Below the pieces are notes generated by a model. It ran no database searches and was not told the DNA's origin. It saw only the letters and a program-made list of their open reading frames with translations. This document shows, in pieces, positions 35,409 to 43,811 of a stretch of 64,000 nucleotides of DNA. This stretch comes from JAHCHG01 sp041745765 (GTDB lineage Bacteria; Acidobacteriota; Blastocatellia; Pyrinomonadales; Pyrinomonadaceae), in assembly GCA_041745765.1 (NCBI GenBank), contig JBGTIH010000001.1:1-64000 (forward strand), in the 5' to 3' direction. The position numbers were made by a program, and so were the translations under genes. The first letter of the stretch is position 1; every line of letters begins with the position of its first letter.

Positions 35409-35678
35409 ATGATAGAAACCGAAAACCATAGAGAAATGTATTTTCCAGATGTTTCGACTCTGAGCGAAAAGTAGATTCAAACATACTGGGAAGAAGCCTG
35501 TACCAGATTTGAAACTCCCGAAAAAGAAATAAATAAATTTATTTCCAAACAAAGGATACTGGGAGAAAAGCCTTGGCGGCGAGATGCCAAAATAGTTAGA
35601 TACAATACTTTCAACGGTCATAAATTGTACTTTTTTGAAATTAAAAAAAACGTAAAACGCAATTTATTCCAATTCTGA
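35409..35678 (+). pseudogene. Remnant of a methyltransferase-like gene with in-frame amber stop
   Basis: From ATG 35409 a frame of 89 residues is interrupted by TAG at 35472-35474. It reads MIETENHREMYFPDVSTLSEK, stop, then IQTYWEEACTRFETPEKEIN through ILGEKPWRRDAKIV and on to TGA 35676-35678. The RFETPEKEI and WRRDAKIV parts look like the N-terminal end of class I methyltransferases just before motif I, after which the similarity is lost (RYNTFNGHKLYFF...). I interpret this as a truncated gene that has also gained a nonsense codon. The family call is from memory and uncertain. Confidence 0.45.
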
Positions 35679-35701
35679 GTATATATCCAACAAACAAAAT
35701 A

Positions 35702-37237
35702 GTGAAAAATTTAAATATACAACAATCATATCAAACCGACAGTCACAGTTTCTTAATGCCCGTCATTATACTCTGGGGAGCGATGATACTGTTTTTTTTA
35801 GGGTTTTTATGGTTATTAAGCGACTTTAATTTTTCTATAGAAAGATATTACTTACTTCCGTGGTGTGTATTGGCAGCAATTGTCATATTGTCTCCGAGTT
35901 TTTATTTTTTATACAAAAAAAAATTCGATCTTTTTCACCCGTTGGTTTTCGGTGCGCTGACATATGTTTTTCCGGCATTTGTTTTTGGCGGCATTTTACT
36001 GTCATTCGGTTGGTCGGAGCCTTTCTATCTGACGTTTATTGAAGATCCGTATTATAATTTGCCGCTGACTCTCGTGTACGTGATGATCGGATTTATCAGC
36101 ATAATTGCCGGTTATTCATTGCCTCTCGGTAAAATTATCTCCACGAAGATGAATTCCTGGCTGCCGACCTGGGAATGGGATCCGTCGGATGTTTGGGTTC
36201 CCGGTATTTTTTTAGTGGTTGCCGGCGTTATATTTAATATCATCGGATTTATTCAGGGTTTGGTAGGTTTCCAAAGAGTGGATGAAGTCGGTATTTTCGA
36301 CGGACTTTTGTTTTTTCTGATTATTCTTTTGACTGAAGGAAGTCTGCTATTATGGTTGGCTATTTTTTCCAATAAATATAAAACGGGAATTTACTACATA
36401 GTTTTAGCGGGCTTAATAGCCGTAATTCCCGTAAAAATGGCTTTACAGGGAAATCGCGGAAGTCTTGTCGGAAGTGCTTTGATTATTGTTTTTGCCTTTC
36501 AATTTTCGGGACGCAAATTGAAATTAAAAAATACGGTTATAATCGGTGCCATACTGGTTGTATCTATATTTATCGGAATGATTTACGGAACCGCTTTCAG
36601 AAATATAAAAGGCTCCGAATCGCGTGCGAATACCGACAGTTACATTGTACAAGTTGCCGCAACGATTGATTATCTTTTGGTAAAAGATACGGGAAAAATA
36701 CTCGCCGAAGGAATGCAGAATATGGCAGAAAGAATTGATAATTTAAGTGCGATGGGCGTTGTCGTTGCCAACCACGAGCATTTAAAACCGTATGAAGCCG
36801 GCTTCGGGCTTGAAGATAATATTGTCAATGATCTCTATACATCATTTATTCCGAGATTTATCTGGGAAGACAAACCAAACACTTCCGATGCCCGAGCCTA
36901 CAGCGATTTATATTTCAATTTTAGTGAAAATTCATTTGCCATAACACCGTTCGGGGATCTTTTACGTAATTTCGGTCCAATCGGTGTGCCGCTCGGAATG
37001 CTGATTATCGGTATCTATTTTCGCGCAATTTATGATTTATTGATTAATACAGATAAGCCTTTGCTTTGGAAAAAGGTTTCTTATTTTGTATTGCTTACGC
37101 TTTTTTCGTTCGAGTCGTTTTATGCAACATTTTTTCCGACATTGGTCAGAACCGTAATTGTTTTGGTTATAAGTTTGTATTTAGCGAATATAATTGTGAA
37201 GCTGGTCAGAGGTTCAACAAACAATCCACGATTCTAA
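35702..37237 (+). CDS. O-antigen/oligosaccharide polymerase-like membrane protein (Wzy-type)
   Basis: 511 residues starting at GTG 35702, with about twelve hydrophobic helices. A large soluble loop at about 305-400 (GSESRANTDSYIVQ, DLYTSFIPRFIWEDKPNTSDAR, then YSDLYFNFSE) corresponds to the big periplasmic loop of oligosaccharide repeat-unit polymerases. The FGDLLRNFGPIG segment after it is also typical. It would link finished repeat units on the periplasmic face. Wzy proteins vary greatly, so this is a call by topology plus the loop motifs. It follows the methyltransferase remnant. Confidence 0.75.
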   Translation: MKNLNIQQSYQTDSHSFLMPVIILWGAMILFFLGFLWLLSDFNFSIERYYLLPWCVLAAIVILSPSFYFLYKKKFDLFHPLVFGALTYVFPAFVFGGILLSFGWSEPFYLTFIEDPYYNLPLTLVYVMIGFISIIAGYSLPLGKIISTKMNSWLPTWEWDPSDVWVPGIFLVVAGVIFNIIGFIQGLVGFQRVDEVGIFDGLLFFLIILLTEGSLLLWLAIFSNKYKTGIYYIVLAGLIAVIPVKMALQGNRGSLVGSALIIVFAFQFSGRKLKLKNTVIIGAILVVSIFIGMIYGTAFRNIKGSESRANTDSYIVQVAATIDYLLVKDTGKILAEGMQNMAERIDNLSAMGVVVANHEHLKPYEAGFGLEDNIVNDLYTSFIPRFIWEDKPNTSDARAYSDLYFNFSENSFAITPFGDLLRNFGPIGVPLGMLIIGIYFRAIYDLLINTDKPLLWKKVSYFVLLTLFSFESFYATFFPTLVRTVIVLVISLYLANIIVKLVRGSTNNPRF

Positions 37238-37359
37238 ATAAGCATCAACGGATAAATAAATCACGGATGAGTCATAATGTCAGAACACCGTTAAACTGCG
37301 TTGAATCTTGTTTTTAAAAGAGGTTTTAGAGTTTGCATAAATAGATTGTGAATAGATAT

Positions 37360-38379
37360 ATGAAAAAAGTAGTTTTTACAAACGGATGTTTCGACATACT
37401 ACATCCGGGACATATAGATTTATTGGAACGTGCAAAAAAACTCGGGACAAAGTTGATCGTCGGCATCAACAGCGATTCATCCGTCAGAGCGATTAAAGGC
37501 GCGCCGCGACCTTTTATAAATGAGGAAGACAGAAGACAAATTCTGCTCGGATTAAAATCGGTTGATGAGGTCAGAGTTTTTACCGAATCTACGCCGGAAA
37601 ATCTGATTAGAGAGCTAAAACCGGATATTTTGGTCAAAGGCGGCGATTGGGCGGAAAATGAAATAATCGGGGCAGATTTTGTCAAAAAAAACGGCGGCGA
37701 GGTTTTTTCGATTCCGCTCAAAGAAGGATTTTCTTCAAGTTCGATTGTCGAAAAAATTCGTCAAAAAGATTTTTTTACTGCGGAAAAAGAAGCGGACGGA
37801 AATAAATATACGGAGATCATAAAAAAATCTCTACAGGCACATATTGATTTATTTGAGCGGATTCTGCAATACGAGCTTTCAATTATTGAGGAATGTGCAG
37901 AAATGATTTTTGAAACTCTCGAAAACGGCAAAAAAATTTTAATCTGCGGCAATGGCGGAAGCGCGGCGGATGCACAACATTTTGCGGCAGAATTTGTCGG
38001 ACGATATGAAACCGAACGAAAAGGGCTTCCGGCAATTGCGCTGACAACTGATACGTCGGCATTAACCGCTCTGGCAAACGATTACGGATTTGAGAGAATT
38101 TTTGCTCGGCAGGTTGAAGCGTTGGCATCCGAAGGCGATTTACTAATCGCCATCAGCACGAGCGGAAATTCGCCAAACGTCAATGCGGCTGTGATGTCTG
38201 CAAGAGAAAAAGGCTGCAAAACTATCGGAATGACGGGAGCGAAGGGAAAAAAAATCGCCTCGCTGTGCGACAAAAGCGTTTTAGTACCAGCGGAAAGAAC
38301 TGCGCGAATTCAGGAAGCACATATTACAATCGGGCATATCTGGTGCGAAATTATTGATGCGAAACTGCTCGACAGTTAA
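37360..38379 (+). CDS. Fusion: heptose-1-phosphate adenylyltransferase (HldE-C/RfaE2) with sedoheptulose-7-phosphate isomerase (GmhA)
   Basis: 339 residues from ATG 37360; an in-frame GTG four codons earlier is possible. Residues 1-130 are the nucleotidyltransferase domain (VVFTNGCFDILHPGHIDLL with HPGH 15-18, INSDSSVRAIKG, the C-terminal GFSSSSIVEKI). A short linker (about 131-148) leads to a GmhA-type SIS domain (about 149-339) with ICGNGGSAADAQHFAAEF, ISTSGNSPNV and EAHITIGHIWCE. GmhA makes D-glycero-D-manno-heptose 7-phosphate and the RfaE2 half makes ADP-heptose from the 1-phosphate. The kinase that works between them is the next gene. Usually RfaE2 is alone or fused to the kinase. Confidence 0.92.
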   Translation: MKKVVFTNGCFDILHPGHIDLLERAKKLGTKLIVGINSDSSVRAIKGAPRPFINEEDRRQILLGLKSVDEVRVFTESTPENLIRELKPDILVKGGDWAENEIIGADFVKKNGGEVFSIPLKEGFSSSSIVEKIRQKDFFTAEKEADGNKYTEIIKKSLQAHIDLFERILQYELSIIEECAEMIFETLENGKKILICGNGGSAADAQHFAAEFVGRYETERKGLPAIALTTDTSALTALANDYGFERIFARQVEALASEGDLLIAISTSGNSPNVNAAVMSAREKGCKTIGMTGAKGKKIASLCDKSVLVPAERTARIQEAHITIGHIWCEIIDAKLLDS

Positions 38380-38410
38380 AAATTCTCACAAATATGTATA
38401 AGTTTATTAA

Positions 38411-39376
38411 ATGCGGATTTTAGAATCATTTTCCAATGTAAAAGTTTTAGTTGTGGGCGATATAATGCTAGACCGCTATTGGTGGGGAAGTGTCAGACGG
38501 ATTTCGCCCGAAGCTCCCGTTCCGGTTTTTTCAATGGAGAAAACAACCTCGAAAGCCGGCGGCGCGGCAAATGTTGCGGCAAATGTCGCGGGTCTCGGAG
38601 CAAAGCCGTTTTTAATCGGTGTCGTCGGTGATGACAACGAAGCCTCAGAATTGCCGGAAATTCTTGAAAAATCAAATATTTCCGCCAATTTTCTGGTCGA
38701 AATCAAAAATCGCCCGACAACCGTAAAAACCAGAGTTATCGCACACAGTCAGCAGATTGTCAGAATTGATCAAGAAACTGTTATTGGTTTAACGCAGGAA
38801 GAAGAAAAACTTGTCTGGGAAAAAATTGAACTTCTTTTGGGCGAGATAGAAATAATTATTGTTTCAGATTACGCCAAAGGAGTTTTAACCGATAATTTAT
38901 TGGCGCGTCTGATAAGTACGGCGCGGGAGAGAAATATAAAAATTTTAATAGACCCGAAAGGGAAAAATTATTTGAAATATAAAGGCGCGACGCTTTTGAC
39001 TCCAAACAAAAAAGAAGCGGCGGATGCGTGCAAGCTTGAAGAGAACGGACAGAATTTGGTTGAAATTGCCGGGAAAAATTTAATTGACGAAATTGAGACT
39101 GAAGCCGTTTTAATAACGCTGGGGGAGGAAGGGATGACACTTTTTGAAAAAAACAAGAAACCGAAATACTTTAAAGCTCTTGCCAGAGAAGTCTTTGACG
39201 TAACGGGAGCGGGAGATACGGTTATCGCGACCTTAGCCGTTGCGCTCGGTGCGGGAGCGAGTCCGGCAAAAGCGTCCGAACTTGCCAATATTGCCGCCGG
39301 ATTAGTTGTACGGCAAATTGGTACAACGGCGATAAAATTTAATGAATTAAGCGAGGCAGCACGGAAAACTCACTAA
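38411..39376 (+). CDS. D-glycero-beta-D-manno-heptose-7-phosphate kinase (HldE-N/RfaE1, PfkB family)
   Basis: 321 residues matching only the kinase half of HldE. Motifs are VLVVGDIMLDRYWWG, SPEAPVPVF, KAGGAANVAANVAGLG, the GVVGDD segment, ILIDPKGKNY, LTPNKKEA, and the PfkB signature FDVTGAGDTV with catalytic Asp269. It phosphorylates heptose 7-phosphate at O1, acting between the two reactions of the preceding fusion protein. The bisphosphatase GmhB, also required, is not seen in the window. The gap to the previous gene is 31 bases. Confidence 0.93.
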   Translation: MRILESFSNVKVLVVGDIMLDRYWWGSVRRISPEAPVPVFSMEKTTSKAGGAANVAANVAGLGAKPFLIGVVGDDNEASELPEILEKSNISANFLVEIKNRPTTVKTRVIAHSQQIVRIDQETVIGLTQEEEKLVWEKIELLLGEIEIIIVSDYAKGVLTDNLLARLISTARERNIKILIDPKGKNYLKYKGATLLTPNKKEAADACKLEENGQNLVEIAGKNLIDEIETEAVLITLGEEGMTLFEKNKKPKYFKALAREVFDVTGAGDTVIATLAVALGAGASPAKASELANIAAGLVVRQIGTTAIKFNELSEAARKTH

Positions 39377-39384
39377 AAAAACAT

Positions 39385-40626
39385 TTGGGGAAATTTGAAA
39401 AAATCCAGCCTGAGAACAGTTTTAACAGCGTGAACAAAACCAAAAAACCGATAATTTTAATATTTTGTGATTATTACCTGCCCGGATATAAGAGCGGCGG
39501 CGGGATGCGTACGATTGTTAATACGGTTGAACGTCTGCACGAAAGTTTCGATTTCCGAATTATAACCAGAGATCACGACGGCAGGGAAGATTTTCAGCCG
39601 TATGAAGATGTAGAAATAAACAATTGGAATTCTATTGAAAACGCACAAGTCTATTATTTGTCGAAAGATAACATTAAAATCTCGAAACTTCGTGAACTTA
39701 TTTTAGAGGTTGATCCCGATCTGCTTTATGCCAACAGTTTTTTTGCGACATTTTCGATTTTTGTCGCCAAACTGCGAAAACTCAAAAGGATTCCCAAAAC
39801 GCCCTTTATAATTGCTCCCTGCGGCGAACTTTCGGACGGTGCTTTACGGCTGAAATCCGCGAAAAAACAAATATTTATAAATTATTCAAAGTTTTTCGGT
39901 ATATATAGAGACATTATTTGGAAGGCTTCTTCCGAATTAGAAAAAGCAGAGATTAAAAAAATAAGCGGTAAAAGCGGCAAGGTCTTTATTTCTCCAGATT
40001 TACCGCCGAAAATGTTAAATGAAAATTATGACCCAAACCATAAAGTAGAAAAAATAAAAGGCGAGGCTTCACTCATATTTCTTTCGAGATTTATGCGAAA
40101 AAAGAATTTCAGATGGCTTCTCGAAAATCTCGAAGGAATCGAAGGAAATTTAAGAATAGATATATACGGACCGCTCGAAGATGTTGAGTATTGGAAAGAA
40201 TGTCTAAAAATAATCGAAAATTTTCCAAATAATATCAAAATCGAATATAAAGGTTCGGTTCCATACGAACAGACCGGGGAAGTTTTATTCCAATATCATT
40301 TTTTTATTTTGCCGACGATTGGGGAAAATTTCGGACACGTTTTTCTGGAAGCTCTAGCGGCGGGTTGCCCTCTGATTATCAGCGATAGGACGCCCTGGTT
40401 AAACCTTCCGGAAAAGGGAATTGGTTGGGATTTATCTTTAGAAAAACCGTCGGATTGGAATGAAATTATAAATCAATGTATTGCGATGGATAAATCGGAA
40501 TATGAAAAAACTTCAAGCAAAGCACGAGGTTTTGCGGTTGATTGGTTGGCAGATGAAAAAGTAGAAAAAGATACGGTTAAAGTTTTGCATTATGGGCTAT
40601 CTAAAGCTTTAACTAAAGCAATCTAA
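39385..40626 (+). CDS. Family 4 glycosyltransferase
   Basis: 413 residues if TTG 39385 is used; GTG 39430 is in frame and would give 398, starting just before the first beta strand (KPIILIFCDYYLPG). Neither has a strong ribosome-binding site. The acceptor half has YKSGGGMRTIVNTVERL. The donor half has LIFLSRFMRKKNFRWLLENL, IDIYGPLEDVEYW and HFFILPTIGENFGHVFLEALAAGCPLI, a GT4 E-x7-E element. It is likely to act after heptose synthesis, but donor and acceptor are unknown. Confidence 0.86.
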   Translation: MGKFEKIQPENSFNSVNKTKKPIILIFCDYYLPGYKSGGGMRTIVNTVERLHESFDFRIITRDHDGREDFQPYEDVEINNWNSIENAQVYYLSKDNIKISKLRELILEVDPDLLYANSFFATFSIFVAKLRKLKRIPKTPFIIAPCGELSDGALRLKSAKKQIFINYSKFFGIYRDIIWKASSELEKAEIKKISGKSGKVFISPDLPPKMLNENYDPNHKVEKIKGEASLIFLSRFMRKKNFRWLLENLEGIEGNLRIDIYGPLEDVEYWKECLKIIENFPNNIKIEYKGSVPYEQTGEVLFQYHFFILPTIGENFGHVFLEALAAGCPLIISDRTPWLNLPEKGIGWDLSLEKPSDWNEIINQCIAMDKSEYEKTSSKARGFAVDWLADEKVEKDTVKVLHYGLSKALTKAI

Positions 40627-40652
40627 CTGTTAAATAGACTAGGTTTTTTGAA

Positions 40653-40704
40653 TTAAAGTATTAAATTAAAAGTCTTTTCGCAGACTCTTAATTTAATACT
40701 TTAA
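40653..40704. repeat. Long near-perfect inverted repeat between transferase and sugar genes
   Basis: A 23-base arm at 40653-40675 (TTAAAGTATTAAATTAAAAGTCT in outline: TTAAAGTATT then AAATTAAAAGTCT) pairs with 40682-40704 with one mismatch around a 6-base loop TTTCGC. It is AT-rich and lacks a terminal T-run, so it may be an attenuator, an RNA-processing site or a weak terminator. It separates the heptose and transferase block from the HexNAc cassette. Confidence 0.75.
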
Positions 40705-40717
40705 GTAAAAGAATTTT

Positions 40718-41593
40718 ATGAAAGTGTTAATTTTAGGCGGAAGCGGTATGCTGGGACATAAGCTGACGCAAATTTTAGGAAAAAAAAATGAAGTTTATGC
40801 CACCGTTCGCGGTAATTTCGGGGATTATAAAAAATACAATATTTTCAAGAGAGAAAATTTGTTTGAAAATATAAATGTCGAGAATATTGAAGAAATTTCA
40901 AAAATCGTCGAAACCTTAAAACCGGAATATCTGATCAATTGCGTCGGCATCATCAAACAAATGCCGATGGCTAAAGATTCGGTTAAAACTATCAAAATAA
41001 ACGCGCTTCTGCCGCATCAATTAGCGGAAATCGGTGATAAATTTAATTCTAAATTAATTACGATCAGCACGGATTGCGTGTTCCGGGGCGATAGAGGAAT
41101 GTATCAGGAAGATGATCAACCGGATGCCTTGGACTTATACGGCAAGAGCAAAAATCTGGGCGAAGTTACCAGCGGCAAGCATCTGACGCTGCGAACTTCG
41201 ATCATCGGCAGGGAATTGGATTCGGCGCATAGTTTGATCGAATGGTTTTTACAAAACCGCGGCAGAAAAATCAAAGGTTTTGCAAAAGCGATTTACACGG
41301 GCTTTCCAACAAACGTCTTTGCCGATATAATTGCCGATTTAATGCAGAACCATCGAGATTTAAGCGGTTTATACCACGTTTCGAGCGAACCGATAAATAA
41401 ATATGAACTTTTGCTGCTGGCAAAAAAACATTTTCAGATTGATGTAGAAATCGAAAAAGACGAAGATTTTAAGATAGACAGAAGCCTGGATTCGACAAAG
41501 TTTCGTCAAATCACAGGTTTTCAGCCCGAAAGTTGGGAAAAAATGATTGAGAAAATGGCGCAGGATGAAACGCCTTATCAGAATTGGAGATAA
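40718..41593 (+). CDS. RmlD-like NAD(P)-dependent 4-reductase of the L-HexNAc pathway (WbvR/WbjC position)
   Basis: A 291-residue extended SDR protein: GGSGMLGHKL (8-17), LINCVGIIKQ, STDCVFRGDRGMYQEDD, YGKSKNLGE with the Tyr/Lys pair, and SLDSTKFRQITGF near the end. It resembles dTDP-4-dehydrorhamnose reductases. Being immediately upstream of a UDP-GlcNAc dehydratase/epimerase and a 2-epimerase, it should reduce the 4-keto-L-hexosamine intermediate. WbjC/CapF of the N-acetyl-L-fucosamine pathway carry an extra C-terminal cupin domain (about 370 residues in total); this protein lacks it, so the single-domain WbvR of the L-rhamnosamine/L-quinovosamine pathway is the closer match in layout. Confidence 0.8.
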   Translation: MKVLILGGSGMLGHKLTQILGKKNEVYATVRGNFGDYKKYNIFKRENLFENINVENIEEISKIVETLKPEYLINCVGIIKQMPMAKDSVKTIKINALLPHQLAEIGDKFNSKLITISTDCVFRGDRGMYQEDDQPDALDLYGKSKNLGEVTSGKHLTLRTSIIGRELDSAHSLIEWFLQNRGRKIKGFAKAIYTGFPTNVFADIIADLMQNHRDLSGLYHVSSEPINKYELLLLAKKHFQIDVEIEKDEDFKIDRSLDSTKFRQITGFQPESWEKMIEKMAQDETPYQNWR

Positions 41594-42637
41594 ATGAAAG
41601 AACTAGACGGAAAAAGAATTTTGGTTACGGGCGGAACAGGTTCGCTCGGACAGACGCTTGTACGCCGAATTTTAAAAGGCGAAATGGGAAAACCGAAAAA
41701 AATCACGGTTTTTTCCCGGGACGAAGCAAAACAACATTATATGCGGCTCGATTATATGCACAAAAAAGCCGCGACCGATGACGTTATCTATCAGAATTCA
41801 CAAGATTTATTGAATTTCCGGATCGGCGACGTGCGCGATTATTCCGCGCTTTTGGCGGCGATGCGCGACGCTGATATAGTTTTTCACGCAGCGGCGCTCA
41901 AACAAGTTCCGTCGTGCGAATATTTTCCGTTTGAAGCTGTTTTAACAAACATTATCGGTGCGGAAAATATCGTTAGAGCAATCAGAGAGAATAATTTACC
42001 GATTGAAAAAGTCATAGGGATTTCGACTGACAAAGCCTGCAAGCCGATCAATGTGATGGGAATGACCAAGGCTCTGCAGGAACGTATTTTACTGGAAGCC
42101 AACCGCGATAGTCCGAATACTGTGATTACGTGCGTTCGGTACGGAAATGTGATCGCCTCGCGCGGTTCGATTGTTCCGCTGTTTGTTGAACAGGTGAAAA
42201 ATAATCAGACGATAACGGTTACGCTGCCGGAAATGACCAGATTTTTGCTGAGTTTAGACCGCGCCGTTGATACGGTTTTTGCAGCACTTTCGACCGGGAA
42301 ACGCGGCGAAACATATGTACCGAAAGTTCCGGCGGCAAACATTACTGATGTGGCGAAATGTCTGATGGGCGAGAAAAATTTGGAAATCGTTTATACGGGA
42401 ATTCGTCCGGGTGAAAAAATTCACGAAATAATGGTTTCCGAAGAAGAATGTTTCCGCACAATTGAGCGCGGCGACTATTATGTAATTTTGCCGGTTTTGC
42501 CTGAATTACGTGAAGATACGGAGATGCAGGATACACTGCAAAGCGAATACTCTTCAAAAGATTTGAATATATCAATTGAGGAATTAAAGACGCTTTTCAG
42601 CGAATCAAGTGAGGAAATCGCCCAATTTTTAAATTAA
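41594..42637 (+). CDS. UDP-N-acetylglucosamine 4,6-dehydratase/5-epimerase (WbjB/CapE family)
   Basis: 347 residues of the CapD/Polysacc_synt_2 group, soluble form without the membrane part. The coenzyme motif is VTGGTGSLGQTLVRR. The features SRDEAKQHYMRL and FHAAALKQVPSCEYFPFEAV are followed by the MTKALQE stretch in which the usual YxxxK Tyr is Met, as known for inverting dehydratases of this group. The C-terminal half includes GIRPGEKIHEIMVSEEE. It removes water from UDP-GlcNAc and inverts C5, giving the L-series 4-keto sugar. It starts directly after the reductase stop. Confidence 0.9.
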   Translation: MKELDGKRILVTGGTGSLGQTLVRRILKGEMGKPKKITVFSRDEAKQHYMRLDYMHKKAATDDVIYQNSQDLLNFRIGDVRDYSALLAAMRDADIVFHAAALKQVPSCEYFPFEAVLTNIIGAENIVRAIRENNLPIEKVIGISTDKACKPINVMGMTKALQERILLEANRDSPNTVITCVRYGNVIASRGSIVPLFVEQVKNNQTITVTLPEMTRFLLSLDRAVDTVFAALSTGKRGETYVPKVPAANITDVAKCLMGEKNLEIVYTGIRPGEKIHEIMVSEEECFRTIERGDYYVILPVLPELREDTEMQDTLQSEYSSKDLNISIEELKTLFSESSEEIAQFLN

Positions 42638-42663
42638 CTTTATCCAATTATAAATTATAAATT

Positions 42664-43761
42664 ATGAAAATAATGACAATTTTCGGGACGCGCCCCGAAA
42701 TAATCAGGCTGAGTCTGGTTATGAAAATTCTGGATCAGCATTGCGAACACCTGACAGTACATACCGGGCAGAATTATGATGAAAGCCTAAGCGATATATT
42801 CATCAAGGATTTAGAAGTTCGTACGCCGGACATACATTTCGGTATTAGGGCAAAAAGTTTCGGCGAACAAGTCGGTCAGATTCTTGCCAAAACGGACGAA
42901 ATTCTCGAAGAACATAAACCGGAAAAAATTCTGATTTTAGGCGATACGAACAGCGCACTTTCCGCCTTTATCGCCTCTCGAAAAGGAATTCCGGTTTTTC
43001 ATATGGAGGCGGGAAACAGATGTTTCGATAATCGTGTGCCGGAAGAAGTCAATCGCCGGATAATTGACCATTCGAGCGCGGTTTTGATGCCTTATACGCA
43101 GCGCAGCAAGGAAAATCTGGTAAATGAAGGCATCGAGCGCGAACGGATTTTGGTTACGGGGAATCCGATAAAAGAAGTTTTGGATAATTTTTCGGACAAA
43201 ATCGAAGCGAGTGATTCTTTGAAAAAATTTGAAGTCAGTCCGTTTGAATATTTTCTGGTGACACTTCATCGGGCGGAAAATGTTGATGATTCCGATAGAT
43301 TACACAAAATTTTCCAAGGATTTTCGTTAGTTGCGGAAAAATTCGGTAAAAAAATTCTAATCAGTGTTCACCCGCGTACGGCGGAAAAATTGAGAAAATT
43401 CGATGTCAGAGTTGATTCGGAAAAAATTAAACTGCTGGATGCGCTGGGCTTTTTTGATTTTGTTAAACTGGAAAAAAACGCTCAGGCGGTTTTAACCGAC
43501 AGCGGAACGGTGCAGGAAGAATGCGCCATTTTCGGCATTCCGAATGTAACTTTACGTGATGTCACCGAACGACCGGAAACGATTGAATGCGGTAGCAATG
43601 TTTTGAGCGGCGCGGAGCCGGAATCAATCTTAAAATGTACCGAACTGGCGATTTCGCAAGCCGTAAATTGGAATGCACCGGCAGATTATATGGTTGAAAA
43701 CGTCGCGCAGACGGTCAGCAAGATAGTTCTGGGGTATACAAGCATTCGCAAACATTTGTGA
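42664..43761 (+). CDS. UDP-HexNAc 2-epimerase (WbjD/CapG/WbvD type)
   Basis: 365 residues of the non-hydrolysing UDP-GlcNAc 2-epimerase fold: MTIFGTRPEIIRL, VHTGQNYDESLSDIF, LILGDTNSALSA, HMEAGNRCFDNRVPEEVNR, VTGNPIKEV, TLHRAENVDD, and AVLTDSGTVQEECAIFGIPNVTLRDVTERPE. It inverts C2 of the reduced L-sugar, giving UDP-L-FucNAc or UDP-L-QuiNAc depending on the reductase stereochemistry. It is the third enzyme of the cassette. Confidence 0.92.
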   Translation: MKIMTIFGTRPEIIRLSLVMKILDQHCEHLTVHTGQNYDESLSDIFIKDLEVRTPDIHFGIRAKSFGEQVGQILAKTDEILEEHKPEKILILGDTNSALSAFIASRKGIPVFHMEAGNRCFDNRVPEEVNRRIIDHSSAVLMPYTQRSKENLVNEGIERERILVTGNPIKEVLDNFSDKIEASDSLKKFEVSPFEYFLVTLHRAENVDDSDRLHKIFQGFSLVAEKFGKKILISVHPRTAEKLRKFDVRVDSEKIKLLDALGFFDFVKLEKNAQAVLTDSGTVQEECAIFGIPNVTLRDVTERPETIECGSNVLSGAEPESILKCTELAISQAVNWNAPADYMVENVAQTVSKIVLGYTSIRKHL

Positions 43762-43811
43762 TAGATGTTTGTTCGTTTTAGTCAATAGAATTTATAAAAT
43801 AAGACAAATTT

